Notes under the pieces: generated by a model
Told to the model about the DNA's origin: nothing
The model's database searches: none
Seen by the model: only the letters and a program-made list of their open reading frames with translations
Assembly: GCF_900143065.1 (NCBI RefSeq)
Contig: NZ_FRCX01000014.1
Location: 1-64,000, forward strand
Direction of reading: 5' to 3'
DNA from: Duganella sacchari
GTDB taxonomy: Bacteria > Pseudomonadota > Gammaproteobacteria > Burkholderiales > Burkholderiaceae_D
DNA: 64,000 nt
Made by a program: the position numbers and the translations under genes
Part shown: positions 25,766 through 34,285 of the stretch, one piece after another
How the letters are laid out: every line of letters begins with the position of its first letter
Numbering within the stretch: position 1 is the stretch's first letter

Positions 25766-27040
25766 ATGAGCCAGCTTCATCCGGGATCGCCTAAAACCAA
25801 TTCTGCGGCTACGGTGCTGTTTGCCAGCCTGATTGGCACCACGATTGAGTTCTTCGATTTCTACATCTACGCCACCGCTGCGGTGCTGGTGTTCCCCAAG
25901 CTGTTCTTTCCTGCCAGCGATCCCGCTGCGGCCACCCTGCAATCCCTCGCGACATTCGCCATTGCCTTCTTTGCCCGTCCGGTCGGTTCCGCCGTGTTCG
26001 GCCACTTCGGCGACCGCATCGGCCGCAAGGCGACGCTGGTGGCGGCGCTGCTGACCATGGGCATCTCGACCGTGGTGATCGGCATGCTGCCGACCTACGC
26101 CGCGATCGGCACGCTGGCGCCCGCGCTGCTGGCGCTGTGCCGCTTTGGCCAGGGTCTGGGCCTGGGCGGCGAGTGGGGCGGGGCCGTGCTGCTGGCCACC
26201 GAAAACGCGCCACCGGGCAAGCGCGCCTGGTACGGCATGTTCCCGCAGCTGGGCGCGCCGATTGGCTTCTTCCTGTCGGGCGGCATCTTCCTGCTGCTGA
26301 GCCAGACGCTCAGCGATAGCGAGTTCTTCAGCTACGGCTGGCGGATTCCCTTCCTGGCCAGCTCGCTGCTGGTGATCGTCGGCCTGTACATCCGTCTCAA
26401 AATTCACGAAACGCCAGACTTCCAGAAAGTGCTGGACAAGAACGAGCGCGTCAAAGTGCCGGTCCTCACGGTCTGGCACGACCATGGCCGCGCGCTGTTC
26501 CTCGGCACCCTGATTGCGCTGGCGACCTTTGTGCTGTTCTACCTGATGACCGTGTTTGCGCTGAGCTGGGGCACCAGCGCGCTGAAATTCTCGCGCAAGG
26601 ATTTCCTGATCCTGCAGCTGTTTGCCGTGGTGTTCTTCGCGCTGACGATTCCGTTCTCGGCCATCTGGGCCGACCGCAAGGGCCGCCGCAGCACGCTGAT
26701 CTGGGTATCGGCCGCAATTGCCGTGTTTGGCCTGGCCATGGCGCCCATGTTCGGTTCCGGCAATGTGGTACAGGTCACCATCTTCCTGTCGGTAGGCCTG
26801 GGCCTGATGGGGCTGACCTACGGCCCGCTGGGCACCATCCTGTCCGAACTGTTCCCGGCCGAGGTCCGCTACACGGGCGCGTCGCTGACCTTCAACCTGG
26901 CCGGCATCCTGGGCGCGTCGCTGGCGCCGTACGCGGCGACCTGGCTGGCGACCAACTATGGTTTGCAATACGTCGGCTACTATCTGTCCGGCGCCGCGCT
27001 GATTAGCCTGGCAGCATTGCTTTTAGTCAAAACCAAATAA
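25766..27040 (+). CDS. MFS transporter, metabolite:H+ symporter (MHS) family
   Basis: A 424-residue, 12-helix major facilitator protein. TTIEFFDFYIYATAAVLVF in helix 1, FGHFGDRIGRK between helices 2 and 3, RFGQGLGLGGEWGGAV in helix 4 and SELFPAEVRYTGASL near helix 10 are signatures of the MHS group (ShiA, KgtP, ProP relatives), which import organic acids, proline or betaines with protons. An AGGAG lies upstream of the ATG. The hydroxyproline operon 4 kb away makes hydroxyproline or a related amino acid a possible substrate, but this is inference. Confidence 0.9.
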   Translation: MSQLHPGSPKTNSAATVLFASLIGTTIEFFDFYIYATAAVLVFPKLFFPASDPAAATLQSLATFAIAFFARPVGSAVFGHFGDRIGRKATLVAALLTMGISTVVIGMLPTYAAIGTLAPALLALCRFGQGLGLGGEWGGAVLLATENAPPGKRAWYGMFPQLGAPIGFFLSGGIFLLLSQTLSDSEFFSYGWRIPFLASSLLVIVGLYIRLKIHETPDFQKVLDKNERVKVPVLTVWHDHGRALFLGTLIALATFVLFYLMTVFALSWGTSALKFSRKDFLILQLFAVVFFALTIPFSAIWADRKGRRSTLIWVSAAIAVFGLAMAPMFGSGNVVQVTIFLSVGLGLMGLTYGPLGTILSELFPAEVRYTGASLTFNLAGILGASLAPYAATWLATNYGLQYVGYYLSGAALISLAALLLVKTK

Positions 27041-27110
27041 GTCATCGTACAACTTAGGCCGCAAGCAGTGGATTCTGCTTGCTTCTGCCCATTTATGGTT
27101 GTACGATGAC
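27041..27110. promoter_or_regulatory. 13-bp inverted repeat enclosing a nested 8-bp inverted repeat
   Basis: GTCATCGTACAAC (27041-27053) and GTTGTACGATGAC (27098-27110) are perfect reverse complements. Between them GCAAGCAG (27061-27068) and CTGCTTGC (27075-27082) form a second perfect dyad. The outer arms begin directly after the stop of the MHS transporter and end 66 bases before the ATG of the next transporter. Two operator copies for a looping regulator or a two-stage RNA hairpin are both possible. Confidence 0.6.
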
Positions 27111-27175
27111 ATACGACTAAGCATGATCTCGTGGAGACCGAGAGATCATCACATAAACAAAACATAAGTGATGCC

Positions 27176-28579
27176 ATGAACCTGAGCGAGCCCGTCAATG
27201 CGCAAGCGGTGGCCCAGTCCGTCGGTAAATACCGCTGGACCATCTGTGCCCTGCTGTTTTTTGCTACCACCGTCAACTACCTGGACCGCCAGGTCCTGAG
27301 CCTGCTGGCGCCGGCCTTATCGGTCGAATTCGGCTGGAGTAACACCGACTACGCCAACATCGCTGCCGCCTTCCAGTTCGTCTACGCCATCTCGATGCTG
27401 TTTGCCGGCCGTGTGGTGGACAAGATCGGCACCAAGGCCGCCTACGTGGTGGCGATTACCATTTGGTCGCTGGGTGCGCTGATGCATGCGTTCTCGGTGC
27501 CGATGGGCCAGGCGGGCGTGGCGATCCTCGGCGTCTTTGGCGTCGCCGCCGTACCCTCCATCGTCGGCTTCATGATTTCGCGCGCAGTACTGGCGGTAGG
27601 CGAGGCCGGCAATTTCCCGGCCGCGATCAAGGCCACGGCCGAATACTTCCCGAAAAAAGAACGCTCCTTCGCCACCGGTATTTTCAACTCCGGCGCCAAC
27701 GTGGGCGCCATCCTGGCGCCGATTGCGGTGCCGGTGCTGGCCGCCATCTGGGGCTGGCAAGCGGCGTTCATCATGATCGGCATGCTGGGCTTCATCTGGA
27801 TGAGCGTGTGGCTGTGGCTGTACGACAAGCCGGAGCAGCAGAAGCGCCTGTCGTCCGCAGAGCTGGCCTATATCCGCAGCGACTCCATCGCACCGGCCGA
27901 GAGCAGCGAAGCCGCGTCGATTGCTGCCGCTAAGAAAGTCTCGTGGCTGCAGCTGCTGAAATACCGTCAGACCTGGGCCTTCGCGTTCGGCAAATTCATG
28001 ACCGATGGCGTGTGGTGGTTCTTCCTGTTCTGGCTGCCGACCTATCTGGCCGCGCAGTACGGCATGAAAGGGGAGGCCATTGTGCTGCCACTGGCGGTGT
28101 TGTACAGCATGACCATGATCGGCTCGATTGGCGGCGGCTGGATGCCCAGCTACTTCATGTCGCGCGGCTATGCGCCCTATGATGGCCGCATGAAAGCCAT
28201 GCTGGCGATTGCGTTCTTCCCGCTGGTGGTGCTGCTGGCGCAGCCACTGGGGGCGATCAGTTACTGGGTACCGGTGCTGCTGATCGGCGTCGGCGCCTCG
28301 GCGCACCAGGCCTGGTCGGCCAACATCTTCACTACCGTGTCCGACATGTTCCCGCAAAAATCGGTGGCGTCGGTGATCGGCATAGGTGGCATGGCGGGCG
28401 GCATCGGCGGCGTGCTGCTGACCAAGCTGGGTGGCTGGGTGTTCGACTACTACAAATCGGTCAACAACATCGGCACCGGCTACATGATCATGTTCACCAT
28501 CTGCGCCCTGGCTTACCTGGCGGCCTGGCTGGTGATGAAGGCGCTGGTCCCGCGTCACAAGGAAATCACCGACCTGTGA
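27176..28579 (+). CDS. MFS transporter, ExuT-like anion:cation symporter
   Basis: A major facilitator protein of about 467 residues from ATG 27176 (a GTG at 27131 is in frame upstream but has no better start signal). FFATTVNYLDRQVLSLLAP in helix 1, VGEAGNFPAAIKATAEYFPK and GIFNSGANVGAILAP match the hexuronate/galactonate ACS family (ExuT, GudP). Substrates are therefore probably sugar acids. The stop overlaps the following mutarotase start (TGATG), and a LacI-type regulator comes next, forming a small sugar-uptake unit. Confidence 0.9.
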   Translation: MNLSEPVNAQAVAQSVGKYRWTICALLFFATTVNYLDRQVLSLLAPALSVEFGWSNTDYANIAAAFQFVYAISMLFAGRVVDKIGTKAAYVVAITIWSLGALMHAFSVPMGQAGVAILGVFGVAAVPSIVGFMISRAVLAVGEAGNFPAAIKATAEYFPKKERSFATGIFNSGANVGAILAPIAVPVLAAIWGWQAAFIMIGMLGFIWMSVWLWLYDKPEQQKRLSSAELAYIRSDSIAPAESSEAASIAAAKKVSWLQLLKYRQTWAFAFGKFMTDGVWWFFLFWLPTYLAAQYGMKGEAIVLPLAVLYSMTMIGSIGGGWMPSYFMSRGYAPYDGRMKAMLAIAFFPLVVLLAQPLGAISYWVPVLLIGVGASAHQAWSANIFTTVSDMFPQKSVASVIGIGGMAGGIGGVLLTKLGGWVFDYYKSVNNIGTGYMIMFTICALAYLAAWLVMKALVPRHKEITDL

Positions 28580-29670
28580 TGCGCTGCGTGCTCCTGACCG
28601 GGTTGCTGGCGGCATCCGCTGCCGCCACAGCCGGCATTCGCGTGGAAGCGTACGGTGTCACGGCGGCCGGCCAGCCGGTGGAAAAAGTCGTGCTTGAAAA
28701 TGCGCGCGGCATGAAGCTGGCGTATATCGACTACGGCGCGACGCTGGTGCAGGCCGACGTCGCCGGCCGCAACGGCCAGCGCCGCAACATCATCCTCAGT
28801 CTGCCCGACCTTGCCGCGTTTGAGCGTACGCGTGGCCGCTATGGCGCCATCATCGGCCGCTACGCAGGGCGCATCGCCAACGGCCGTTACACGCTGGACG
28901 GCAAGACCGTACAGCTGCCGGTCAACAGCAAGGGCGTGGCAATTCACGGCGATCCTGCGCCGTGGGAAAAGCGCGTGTGGCAGCGCCAGGACTTTGCCGA
29001 TAAAGACTCGCTAGGTTCGATCTACCGCCTGCACAGCGCAGACGGCGACCAGGGCTTCCCCGGCGCGATGGCGGTTAGCGTGACGTACCGGCTGCTGCGC
29101 AGGCGCGACGAGTTCCGCATCGAGTACCAGGCCACGACCAGTGCGCCGACGGTGCACAACTTCACCAATCACGTCTATTTCAACCTGGCCGGCGCCGCTG
29201 CCAATACGCTGGACAGCCACCGCTTCCAGATCGACGCCGACCGTTATCTGGAAACCGGCACGCTGCGCATTCCCACCGGCGCCATGCCGCAGGTGCAAGG
29301 AACGCCGTTTGATTTCCGCCGCGCGGCCGGCGTCAGCGAGCGGCTGGCGGCAGTGCAGGGCTACGACCATAGCCTGCTGTTCTCCAAGCCGGCGGGCGCC
29401 TATGCGCAGGTGGCGGTTATCCGCGACCGGGCCAGCGGCCGCCGCATGATCGTCAGCACCAGCGAACCCTCGGTGCAGTTTTATACTGTCAACGGCTTTG
29501 ACGGCACGGAGGTGGGCAGCGAGGGCGTGGCTTATCAGCGCTATGGCGCCTTTGCGTTCGAAACCCAGCATTTGCCGGACAGCCCGAACCATGCCGTCTT
29601 CCCCAGTACAGCGTTGTATCCGGCGCAGGTATTCCGTTCCCGGACCAGTTTCAGCTTCGCCAGCGACTGA
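28579..29670 (+). CDS. exported aldose 1-epimerase (mutarotase)
   Basis: A 363-residue GalM-type mutarotase that interconverts alpha and beta anomers of aldoses. The first 19 residues (MRCVLLTGLLAASAAATAG) form a signal peptide, so it acts in the periplasm. Family motifs include GAIIGRYAGRIANGRYTLDG, the catalytic His region VHNFTNHVYFNLAG and the C-terminal YQRYGAFAFETQHLPDSPNH, which holds the catalytic Glu. The ATG overlaps the stop of the ExuT-like transporter, so sugar preparation and uptake are coupled. Confidence 0.93.
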   Translation: MRCVLLTGLLAASAAATAGIRVEAYGVTAAGQPVEKVVLENARGMKLAYIDYGATLVQADVAGRNGQRRNIILSLPDLAAFERTRGRYGAIIGRYAGRIANGRYTLDGKTVQLPVNSKGVAIHGDPAPWEKRVWQRQDFADKDSLGSIYRLHSADGDQGFPGAMAVSVTYRLLRRRDEFRIEYQATTSAPTVHNFTNHVYFNLAGAAANTLDSHRFQIDADRYLETGTLRIPTGAMPQVQGTPFDFRRAAGVSERLAAVQGYDHSLLFSKPAGAYAQVAVIRDRASGRRMIVSTSEPSVQFYTVNGFDGTEVGSEGVAYQRYGAFAFETQHLPDSPNHAVFPSTALYPAQVFRSRTSFSFASD

Positions 29671-29739
29671 CCGAACATGCCGTCATGATAAGATTGTCCC
29701 TTTGGCGCAGTAGCCCAAAGTATTACGACAGTCTGAAAA

Positions 29740-30732
29740 ATGAAAAAAAACGTAGCAACCATCCGTGACGTGGCCGCCGCCGCCGGGGTATCGACTGCCA
29801 CTGTCTCCAAGTTCGTCAACGGCGCGCAGCGCTTTTCGCCTGCGGTCGAAGCGACCATCACCGAAGTGATTGCAAGGCTGGGTTACCGTTCCAACCCGCT
29901 GGCCGCGTCCATGATTACCGGCCGCACCAAGAGCATCGGCCTGTCCGTGCTCGACGTCAGCAACCCCCATTTCACCAGCATCGTCAAGGGCGCCAACCGC
30001 GTGGCGCTGGCGCACGGCTATACGCTGCTGCTGGTCGATACGGAAGAAAATCCCGGCCGCGAGCGTCCATTGCTGGAAGCCCTGAGCCGCCGTGTGGACG
30101 GCATGATCGTGTTTTCGCGCATGCTGGAAACGGAAATGGACTGGATGACGGAGCTGGGCAAGCCGCTGGTGTTTTTCGGCCGCCTGAATCGCCTCGAAAT
30201 CCCGTGGGTCATCAGTGACGACCACCGTGGCGCTTACATGCTCACGCGCCATCTGGTGTCGCTGGGCCACAAGCGCATCGCCTATCTGGGTTTTCCGCCG
30301 TCGCGCCGCGATGAGGAACGTCTGGGCGGCATCCGCGAATGCCTGGCCGCGCATGGGCTGGAACTGGAAAACCACCATGGCAGCGCGCCAACAGCGGCGG
30401 AAGGGGAGCGTATGTGCTCGTCCATCATGCTCGGCTCCCAGCATCCCGATGCGCTGATCTGCTACAACGACCTGATCGCGCTGGGCTTCATGAAAGCCGC
30501 GCAGTCGCTGGGCTTCAAGCTGCCGGAAGATATCTCGGTGGCCGGCTTCGATAATATTCAATACGGTTTATACACGTCGCCGGCACTGACCACGGTTGAC
30601 CTGCAAAGTGAACGCATGGGCGCCGCAGCGATGGAAAAGCTGATTGCGACGATTGAAGGCAAGACACCGGCCACCACCACGGTGATCGAGCCGCAACTGA
30701 TTTTGCGCGGCTCTACCATCAAGCGCAGTTAG
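29740..30732 (+). CDS. LacI-family transcriptional regulator
   Basis: A 330-residue LacI/GalR regulator. The N-terminal headpiece reads ATIRDVAAAAGVSTATVSKF (6-25), the hinge includes NPLAASMITGRTKSIGL, and the rest is a periplasmic-binding-like sugar sensor ending ALTTVDLQSERMGAAAMEKL. It follows the transporter-mutarotase pair by 69 bases and probably controls it. It overlaps the convergent deaminase gene by 4 bases. I could not find a convincing central-CG LacI operator in the adjacent gaps; the inverted repeats at 25721-25746 and 27041-27110 are the best candidates. Confidence 0.94.
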   Translation: MKKNVATIRDVAAAAGVSTATVSKFVNGAQRFSPAVEATITEVIARLGYRSNPLAASMITGRTKSIGLSVLDVSNPHFTSIVKGANRVALAHGYTLLLVDTEENPGRERPLLEALSRRVDGMIVFSRMLETEMDWMTELGKPLVFFGRLNRLEIPWVISDDHRGAYMLTRHLVSLGHKRIAYLGFPPSRRDEERLGGIRECLAAHGLELENHHGSAPTAAEGERMCSSIMLGSQHPDALICYNDLIALGFMKAAQSLGFKLPEDISVAGFDNIQYGLYTSPALTTVDLQSERMGAAAMEKLIATIEGKTPATTTVIEPQLILRGSTIKRS

Positions 30733-31640
30733 AAGTACTGGTTGACGTCCGGACGCGTTGCCAATGCCTTCTCAACGATGGCGGTCACACGGGCACGGTC
30801 GGCGCCTTGCAGCGGCTGGCGTGGGCGGCGCACGTTTTCGTTGCCGACGCCGGCCAGCTGCTCGACCAGCTTCAGGTTCTGTACCAGCTTGGTCGACACG
30901 TCCAGGTGCATCAGCGGCATGAACCACTGGTACAGCTTGAGTGCTTCGTCCCAGCGTTTGGCTTTCATCAGTTTGTACAGGGCCACGGTCTCTTTCGGGA
31001 AGGCGACCACCAGGCCGGCCAGCAGGCCGTCCGCACCCACCGCCAGACCTTCGAACGACAGGTCATCCACGCCCATGAACAGCTGGTAGCGGTTGCCGAC
31101 GGCGTTGCGCAGGTCGGTAATGCGGCGCACGTTGTCGGTCGATTCCTTGATGGCGACGATCCACTCGCAGTCGGCCAGTTCCTTGAAGTCTTCCGGCGTC
31201 AGGTCGACCTTGTACGACACAGGATTGTTGTAGACCATGATCGGCAGCTGCGCGGCCTTGGCGATCACGCGCAGATTGTCCATCGCTTCACGCGCATCGG
31301 CCGCGTACAGTACGGACGGCATCACCATCAGGCCTTGTACGCCCAGTTCGTGCGCTTTCTCGACGAAGCGGCAGGCGGTGGCGGTGCGGGTTTCGCTGAC
31401 ATTCACCAGCACCGGCACGCGGCCGTTGGCGACGTTCAGCGCGGTCTTGGTCACGTCCAGTTTCTCATCGAAGGACAGGGTGCTGGCTTCGCCCAGCGAG
31501 CCGCAGGTCAGCAGTGCGTGCACGCCGCTGTCGATCTGGAAGTTGAAGTGCTTCTCCATCGCGGCGTGGTCGAGATCCTCGTTCTCTTTGAATTTGGTGG
31601 TTACTGCGGGGAAGACGCCTTCCCATTTTGCTGCTGCCAT
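30729..31640 (-). CDS. lhpC: DapA-family deaminase, probably 1-pyrroline-4-hydroxy-2-carboxylate deaminase
   Basis: A 303-residue member of the DHDPS/NAL family. The Schiff-base Lys165 is in IVAIKEST, Tyr137 is in MVYNNP, and CGSLGEASTL is the pyruvate-loop variant (DHDPS itself has GTTGE). ATG 31640 has GGAG seven bases upstream; an upstream frame extension lies inside the neighbour. In the trans-4-hydroxy-L-proline pathway LhpC converts 1-pyrroline-4-hydroxy-2-carboxylate to alpha-ketoglutarate semialdehyde with loss of ammonia. The operon with an epimerase and a three-part dehydrogenase makes that role more likely than lysine synthesis. Confidence 0.85.
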   Translation of the reverse strand: MAAAKWEGVFPAVTTKFKENEDLDHAAMEKHFNFQIDSGVHALLTCGSLGEASTLSFDEKLDVTKTALNVANGRVPVLVNVSETRTATACRFVEKAHELGVQGLMVMPSVLYAADAREAMDNLRVIAKAAQLPIMVYNNPVSYKVDLTPEDFKELADCEWIVAIKESTDNVRRITDLRNAVGNRYQLFMGVDDLSFEGLAVGADGLLAGLVVAFPKETVALYKLMKAKRWDEALKLYQWFMPLMHLDVSTKLVQNLKLVEQLAGVGNENVRRPRQPLQGADRARVTAIVEKALATRPDVNQYF

Positions 31641-31663
31641 GCTGTTCTCCTTTGTGTAAATAA

Positions 31664-32926
31664 TTAGTCGATGATGCTGGAAATACGGGTGGGTGAAATC
31701 GGCATGCGTACCGCGTCCGGACGCCAGCCGTAAAGAATCTCTGTCGCGCCGCCGCAGATGCGGCCCTGGCATGGCCCCATGCCGCAGCGCGTTTGCAGCT
31801 TGGCGCTGCGCCAGTTGGTATGGGTGCGCAAGTCGCCATGGCAGACGTCTTCGCAGCGGCAGACGATGGTGTCGTCGCCGGCCAGCGTGCGCAGTTCGGG
31901 ACGCAGCGCAAATGCACGCGCCAGGCGCGCGGCAAACTTCTGCCAGGAGGCGCGGCTGGCGAATGCTTCACTGGCCTGTTCCCGATGCCCGGCAGCCGCC
32001 AGGCCGGCAATGTGGCCTTCCGCCAGCGCCAGGTCGACACCGCCCACGCCCGTGCCTTCACCAGCGCAGTACACGTCCGCCAGCGTGGTGCGTTGCCATG
32101 CATCGACCTGCACCGCCATTTGACCGTGGTGCAGGGTGGTAGCGCAGCCTAGGGCCTGTGCCAGTTCCAGATTGGGCAGCAGGCCATAGCCGCAAGCCAG
32201 GTAATCGCATTGCAGGGTTTCCTGGTCGCGTTCCGTGCCGCGCTGGACCTGGATCGATTGCAGCGTGCCGTCGCCGTGCGCGGAATGCACATAGCTGTTG
32301 CGCAGATAGGGCACACCGCCCAGTTGCGTCATCAGTCGCAGCGCCTGCGCGATTTTCGATGGCGTGGCTATCAACCCGAGTGCGAACCGCGCCAGCGCCG
32401 GCGTGGCGGCCTGCTCGATGACGGCGACGACCTGCGCGCCCTTGTTTTGCAGTGTGGCCGCCGCCGCCAGCAGCAGCGGCCCGCTGCCCGCAACGACAAC
32501 GCGTTTGCCTTCCAGCGGATAGCCGCCCTTGGACAAGGCTTGCAGGCCGCCTGCACCGGTGACGCCGGGCAGCGTCCAGCCAGGGAAGGGCAACAGGCGT
32601 TCGCGTGCGCCAATCGCCAGTATCAGTTTTTTGTAATGCAGCGTGATGGAAGCGTCAGGCGTTTGCAGCAGCAGGTGGCCGGGCAGCGGCGCATACATCA
32701 CACGGGTCTGTGGCATGAATTCGACGTGCGCTGCGCTGCGCAGTGCTTGCCACAACTGCGGTGCGCGCTGGTCTGCCTGCAGATCGGGGCCGCCACGCCA
32801 TATCTGGCCGCCAGCCAGCGGATTGTCGTCGATGATGGCCACGTGCGCGCCTTGCGCCGCCGCTGCATGGGCGGCAGCCAGGCCTGCCGGGCCAGCACCG
32901 ACAACGACGATGTCGGCATACTTCAT
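31664..32926 (-). CDS. FAD/NAD(P)-binding subunit of D-hydroxyproline dehydrogenase (LhpE/HcnB-like)
   Basis: A 420-residue flavoprotein with the dinucleotide motif VVGAGPAGLAAA (8-19), a second nucleotide site around VVVAGSGPLLLAAA, and a C-terminal BFD-like cysteine cluster (CRCEDVC ... RCGMGPCQGRIC, about 355-392) suited to a [2Fe-2S] centre. This is the large electron-transfer subunit shared by HcnB, OoxA and LhpE. Its ATG overlaps the stop of the small ferredoxin-like gene. In this operon it should pass electrons from D-hydroxyproline oxidation to the respiratory chain. Confidence 0.87.
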   Translation of the reverse strand: MKYADIVVVGAGPAGLAAAHAAAAQGAHVAIIDDNPLAGGQIWRGGPDLQADQRAPQLWQALRSAAHVEFMPQTRVMYAPLPGHLLLQTPDASITLHYKKLILAIGARERLLPFPGWTLPGVTGAGGLQALSKGGYPLEGKRVVVAGSGPLLLAAAATLQNKGAQVVAVIEQAATPALARFALGLIATPSKIAQALRLMTQLGGVPYLRNSYVHSAHGDGTLQSIQVQRGTERDQETLQCDYLACGYGLLPNLELAQALGCATTLHHGQMAVQVDAWQRTTLADVYCAGEGTGVGGVDLALAEGHIAGLAAAGHREQASEAFASRASWQKFAARLARAFALRPELRTLAGDDTIVCRCEDVCHGDLRTHTNWRSAKLQTRCGMGPCQGRICGGATEILYGWRPDAVRMPISPTRISSIID

Positions 32927-33186
32927 GGCTGCACCTCACCGGCAGTCACTACGTGCATGCCGTCGGCGCACAGCGTCTGGCACGACAGCTGATGCGGGCG
33001 GCCGTTGATCATCACGCGGCATTCCTGGCAGATGCCCATGCCGCACAAGGGCGCGCGCGTCGCACCGCTGACGGAGCGGCGGGTAACGCCGCTGCCTGCC
33101 ATGGCGATCGCGGCGGCCACCGTGACGCCCGGTTCCACGCTGACGCTCTGTGCGTTGATGCACAGCGTGATCTTGCCGTCATCCAT
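32923..33186 (-). CDS. [2Fe-2S] ferredoxin-like subunit of D-hydroxyproline dehydrogenase (LhpF/HcnA-like)
   Basis: An 87-residue protein from ATG 33186 (AGGA eight bases upstream). CGMGICQECRV plus the later Cys in HQLSCQT gives the C-x4-C-x2-C...C pattern of a [2Fe-2S] cluster, as in HcnA and the small OoxX/LhpF subunits. It overlaps the dehydrogenase gene before it by 8 bases and the flavoprotein gene after it by 4. A 27-base upstream extension is open but would start inside the preceding gene without a start signal. Confidence 0.87.
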   Translation of the reverse strand: MDDGKITLCINAQSVSVEPGVTVAAAIAMAGSGVTRRSVSGATRAPLCGMGICQECRVMINGRPHQLSCQTLCADGMHVVTAGEVQP

Positions 33187-34285
33187 GGAAGCGTCCTGGC
33201 AAATAGGGCACATAGGGGATGCGGGTTTTTTCCTTCTGTATTTGTCCTGCCAGCAGCTGCGCCGTGGCCAGCGAGGTGGTGATGCCCAAGCCTTCGTGGC
33301 CGGTCGCCAGCCACAAACCGCGCCTTGCGCTGCTTGGTCCTATCAACGGCAAGCCGTCCGGCGTGGCAGCGCGGAAGCCGGTCCAGGTGCGAAGCACATT
33401 CAATTCCTTGAGCTGCGGCGTGAAGCTGGCAGCATGGCGCAGCATGCGTTGCAGCATGGCCGGCTCCACCGCCGGATCGATTGTGTCGAACTGACGGGAG
33501 GAGCCGATCAATATCTGTCCGGTAGGACGGGGCTGCAAATTGAAGGCCACCGAATCGCCGCTGGCGGCATGCGCGCTTTTGATGTAGCCCAGCTCCACCA
33601 GCTGATGCTTTACAAAACCGGGATAGCGGTCGGTGATGGCCAGGTGTCCTTTCTTGGCTTGTATCGGCAGCTCGGGCAGCAGCACACTGGAGCGCACGCC
33701 TGCCGCCAGCACGATGTGCTGCGCCTGATGGCGCGTGCCGTCGCCCAGTACCACGGCGTGGTCTTCAATCGCCGTGACCTGGGCGCGTTTGGTGATGGCG
33801 CCGCGCCGCATGGCACGGTCCAGCAGGATGCGCGTGGTCTTGGGCGGATAGACCAGACCGTCGCCGCGCACCAGCAGACCGCCGGCCAGGCCGGCACGTA
33901 GTTGCGGTTCGCGCGCATACAGCGCGGCGGGCGTCAGCACTTCGCACAGCAGGCCGTGGCCGCACAAGGTCTGCGCCTTGACCAGTGCCGCCTCCATTTC
34001 TTCTTCGTCGGCGGCGACCCAGATGGTGCCGCAGCCGCTGTACTCATGGCGTTGCGGACGGTCGCCTACCAGGTCCTTCCACAGCGACAGCGAGTAGGCC
34101 GACAGCGCCAGTTCTGCCGCATTGTCATCCATGACCACCAGGTGGCCCATGCCGGCGGCAGTCGCGCCACCGCCGGCAATGTCCTGCTCAATGACCGCCA
34201 CGCGCAGCCCACGCTCACTGAGCGCGTCTGCACAGGCAGCACCGACGATGCCGGCGCCAATGACGATCACTTCGGCATTGTTCAC
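33179..34285 (-). CDS. DadA-like FAD oxidoreductase, catalytic subunit of D-hydroxyproline dehydrogenase (LhpB type)
   Basis: A 368-residue D-amino-acid dehydrogenase-like flavoprotein. The N-terminus AEVIVIGAGIVGAACADAL holds the FAD-binding GxGxxG, and TWTGFRAATPDGLPLIGPSS with GLWLATGHEGLGIT near the C-terminus closes the FAD site. The start is GTG 34285, which overlaps the epimerase stop (GTGA); the 21 extra codons upstream lie inside that gene. Homologous to HcnC, but the partners point to oxidation of cis-4-hydroxy-D-proline. Confidence 0.87.
   Translation of the reverse strand: MNNAEVIVIGAGIVGAACADALSERGLRVAVIEQDIAGGGATAAGMGHLVVMDDNAAELALSAYSLSLWKDLVGDRPQRHEYSGCGTIWVAADEEEMEAALVKAQTLCGHGLLCEVLTPAALYAREPQLRAGLAGGLLVRGDGLVYPPKTTRILLDRAMRRGAITKRAQVTAIEDHAVVLGDGTRHQAQHIVLAAGVRSSVLLPELPIQAKKGHLAITDRYPGFVKHQLVELGYIKSAHAASGDSVAFNLQPRPTGQILIGSSRQFDTIDPAVEPAMLQRMLRHAASFTPQLKELNVLRTWTGFRAATPDGLPLIGPSSARRGLWLATGHEGLGITTSLATAQLLAGQIQKEKTRIPYVPYLPGRFHG

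Noticed and set aside
30729..31640. 4-hydroxy-tetrahydrodipicolinate synthase (dapA) for lysine synthesis
   Set aside because: The pyruvate loop reads CGSLGE rather than GTTGE, and the gene is the last of a hydroxyproline operon. The catalytic Lys is shared by the whole family and does not decide.
31664..34285. Hydrogen cyanide synthase HcnABC
   Set aside because: The three dehydrogenase subunits are homologous to HcnABC, but they form one operon with a proline-racemase-type epimerase and a DapA-like deaminase, the known partners of D-hydroxyproline dehydrogenase. Gene order also differs from hcnABC.
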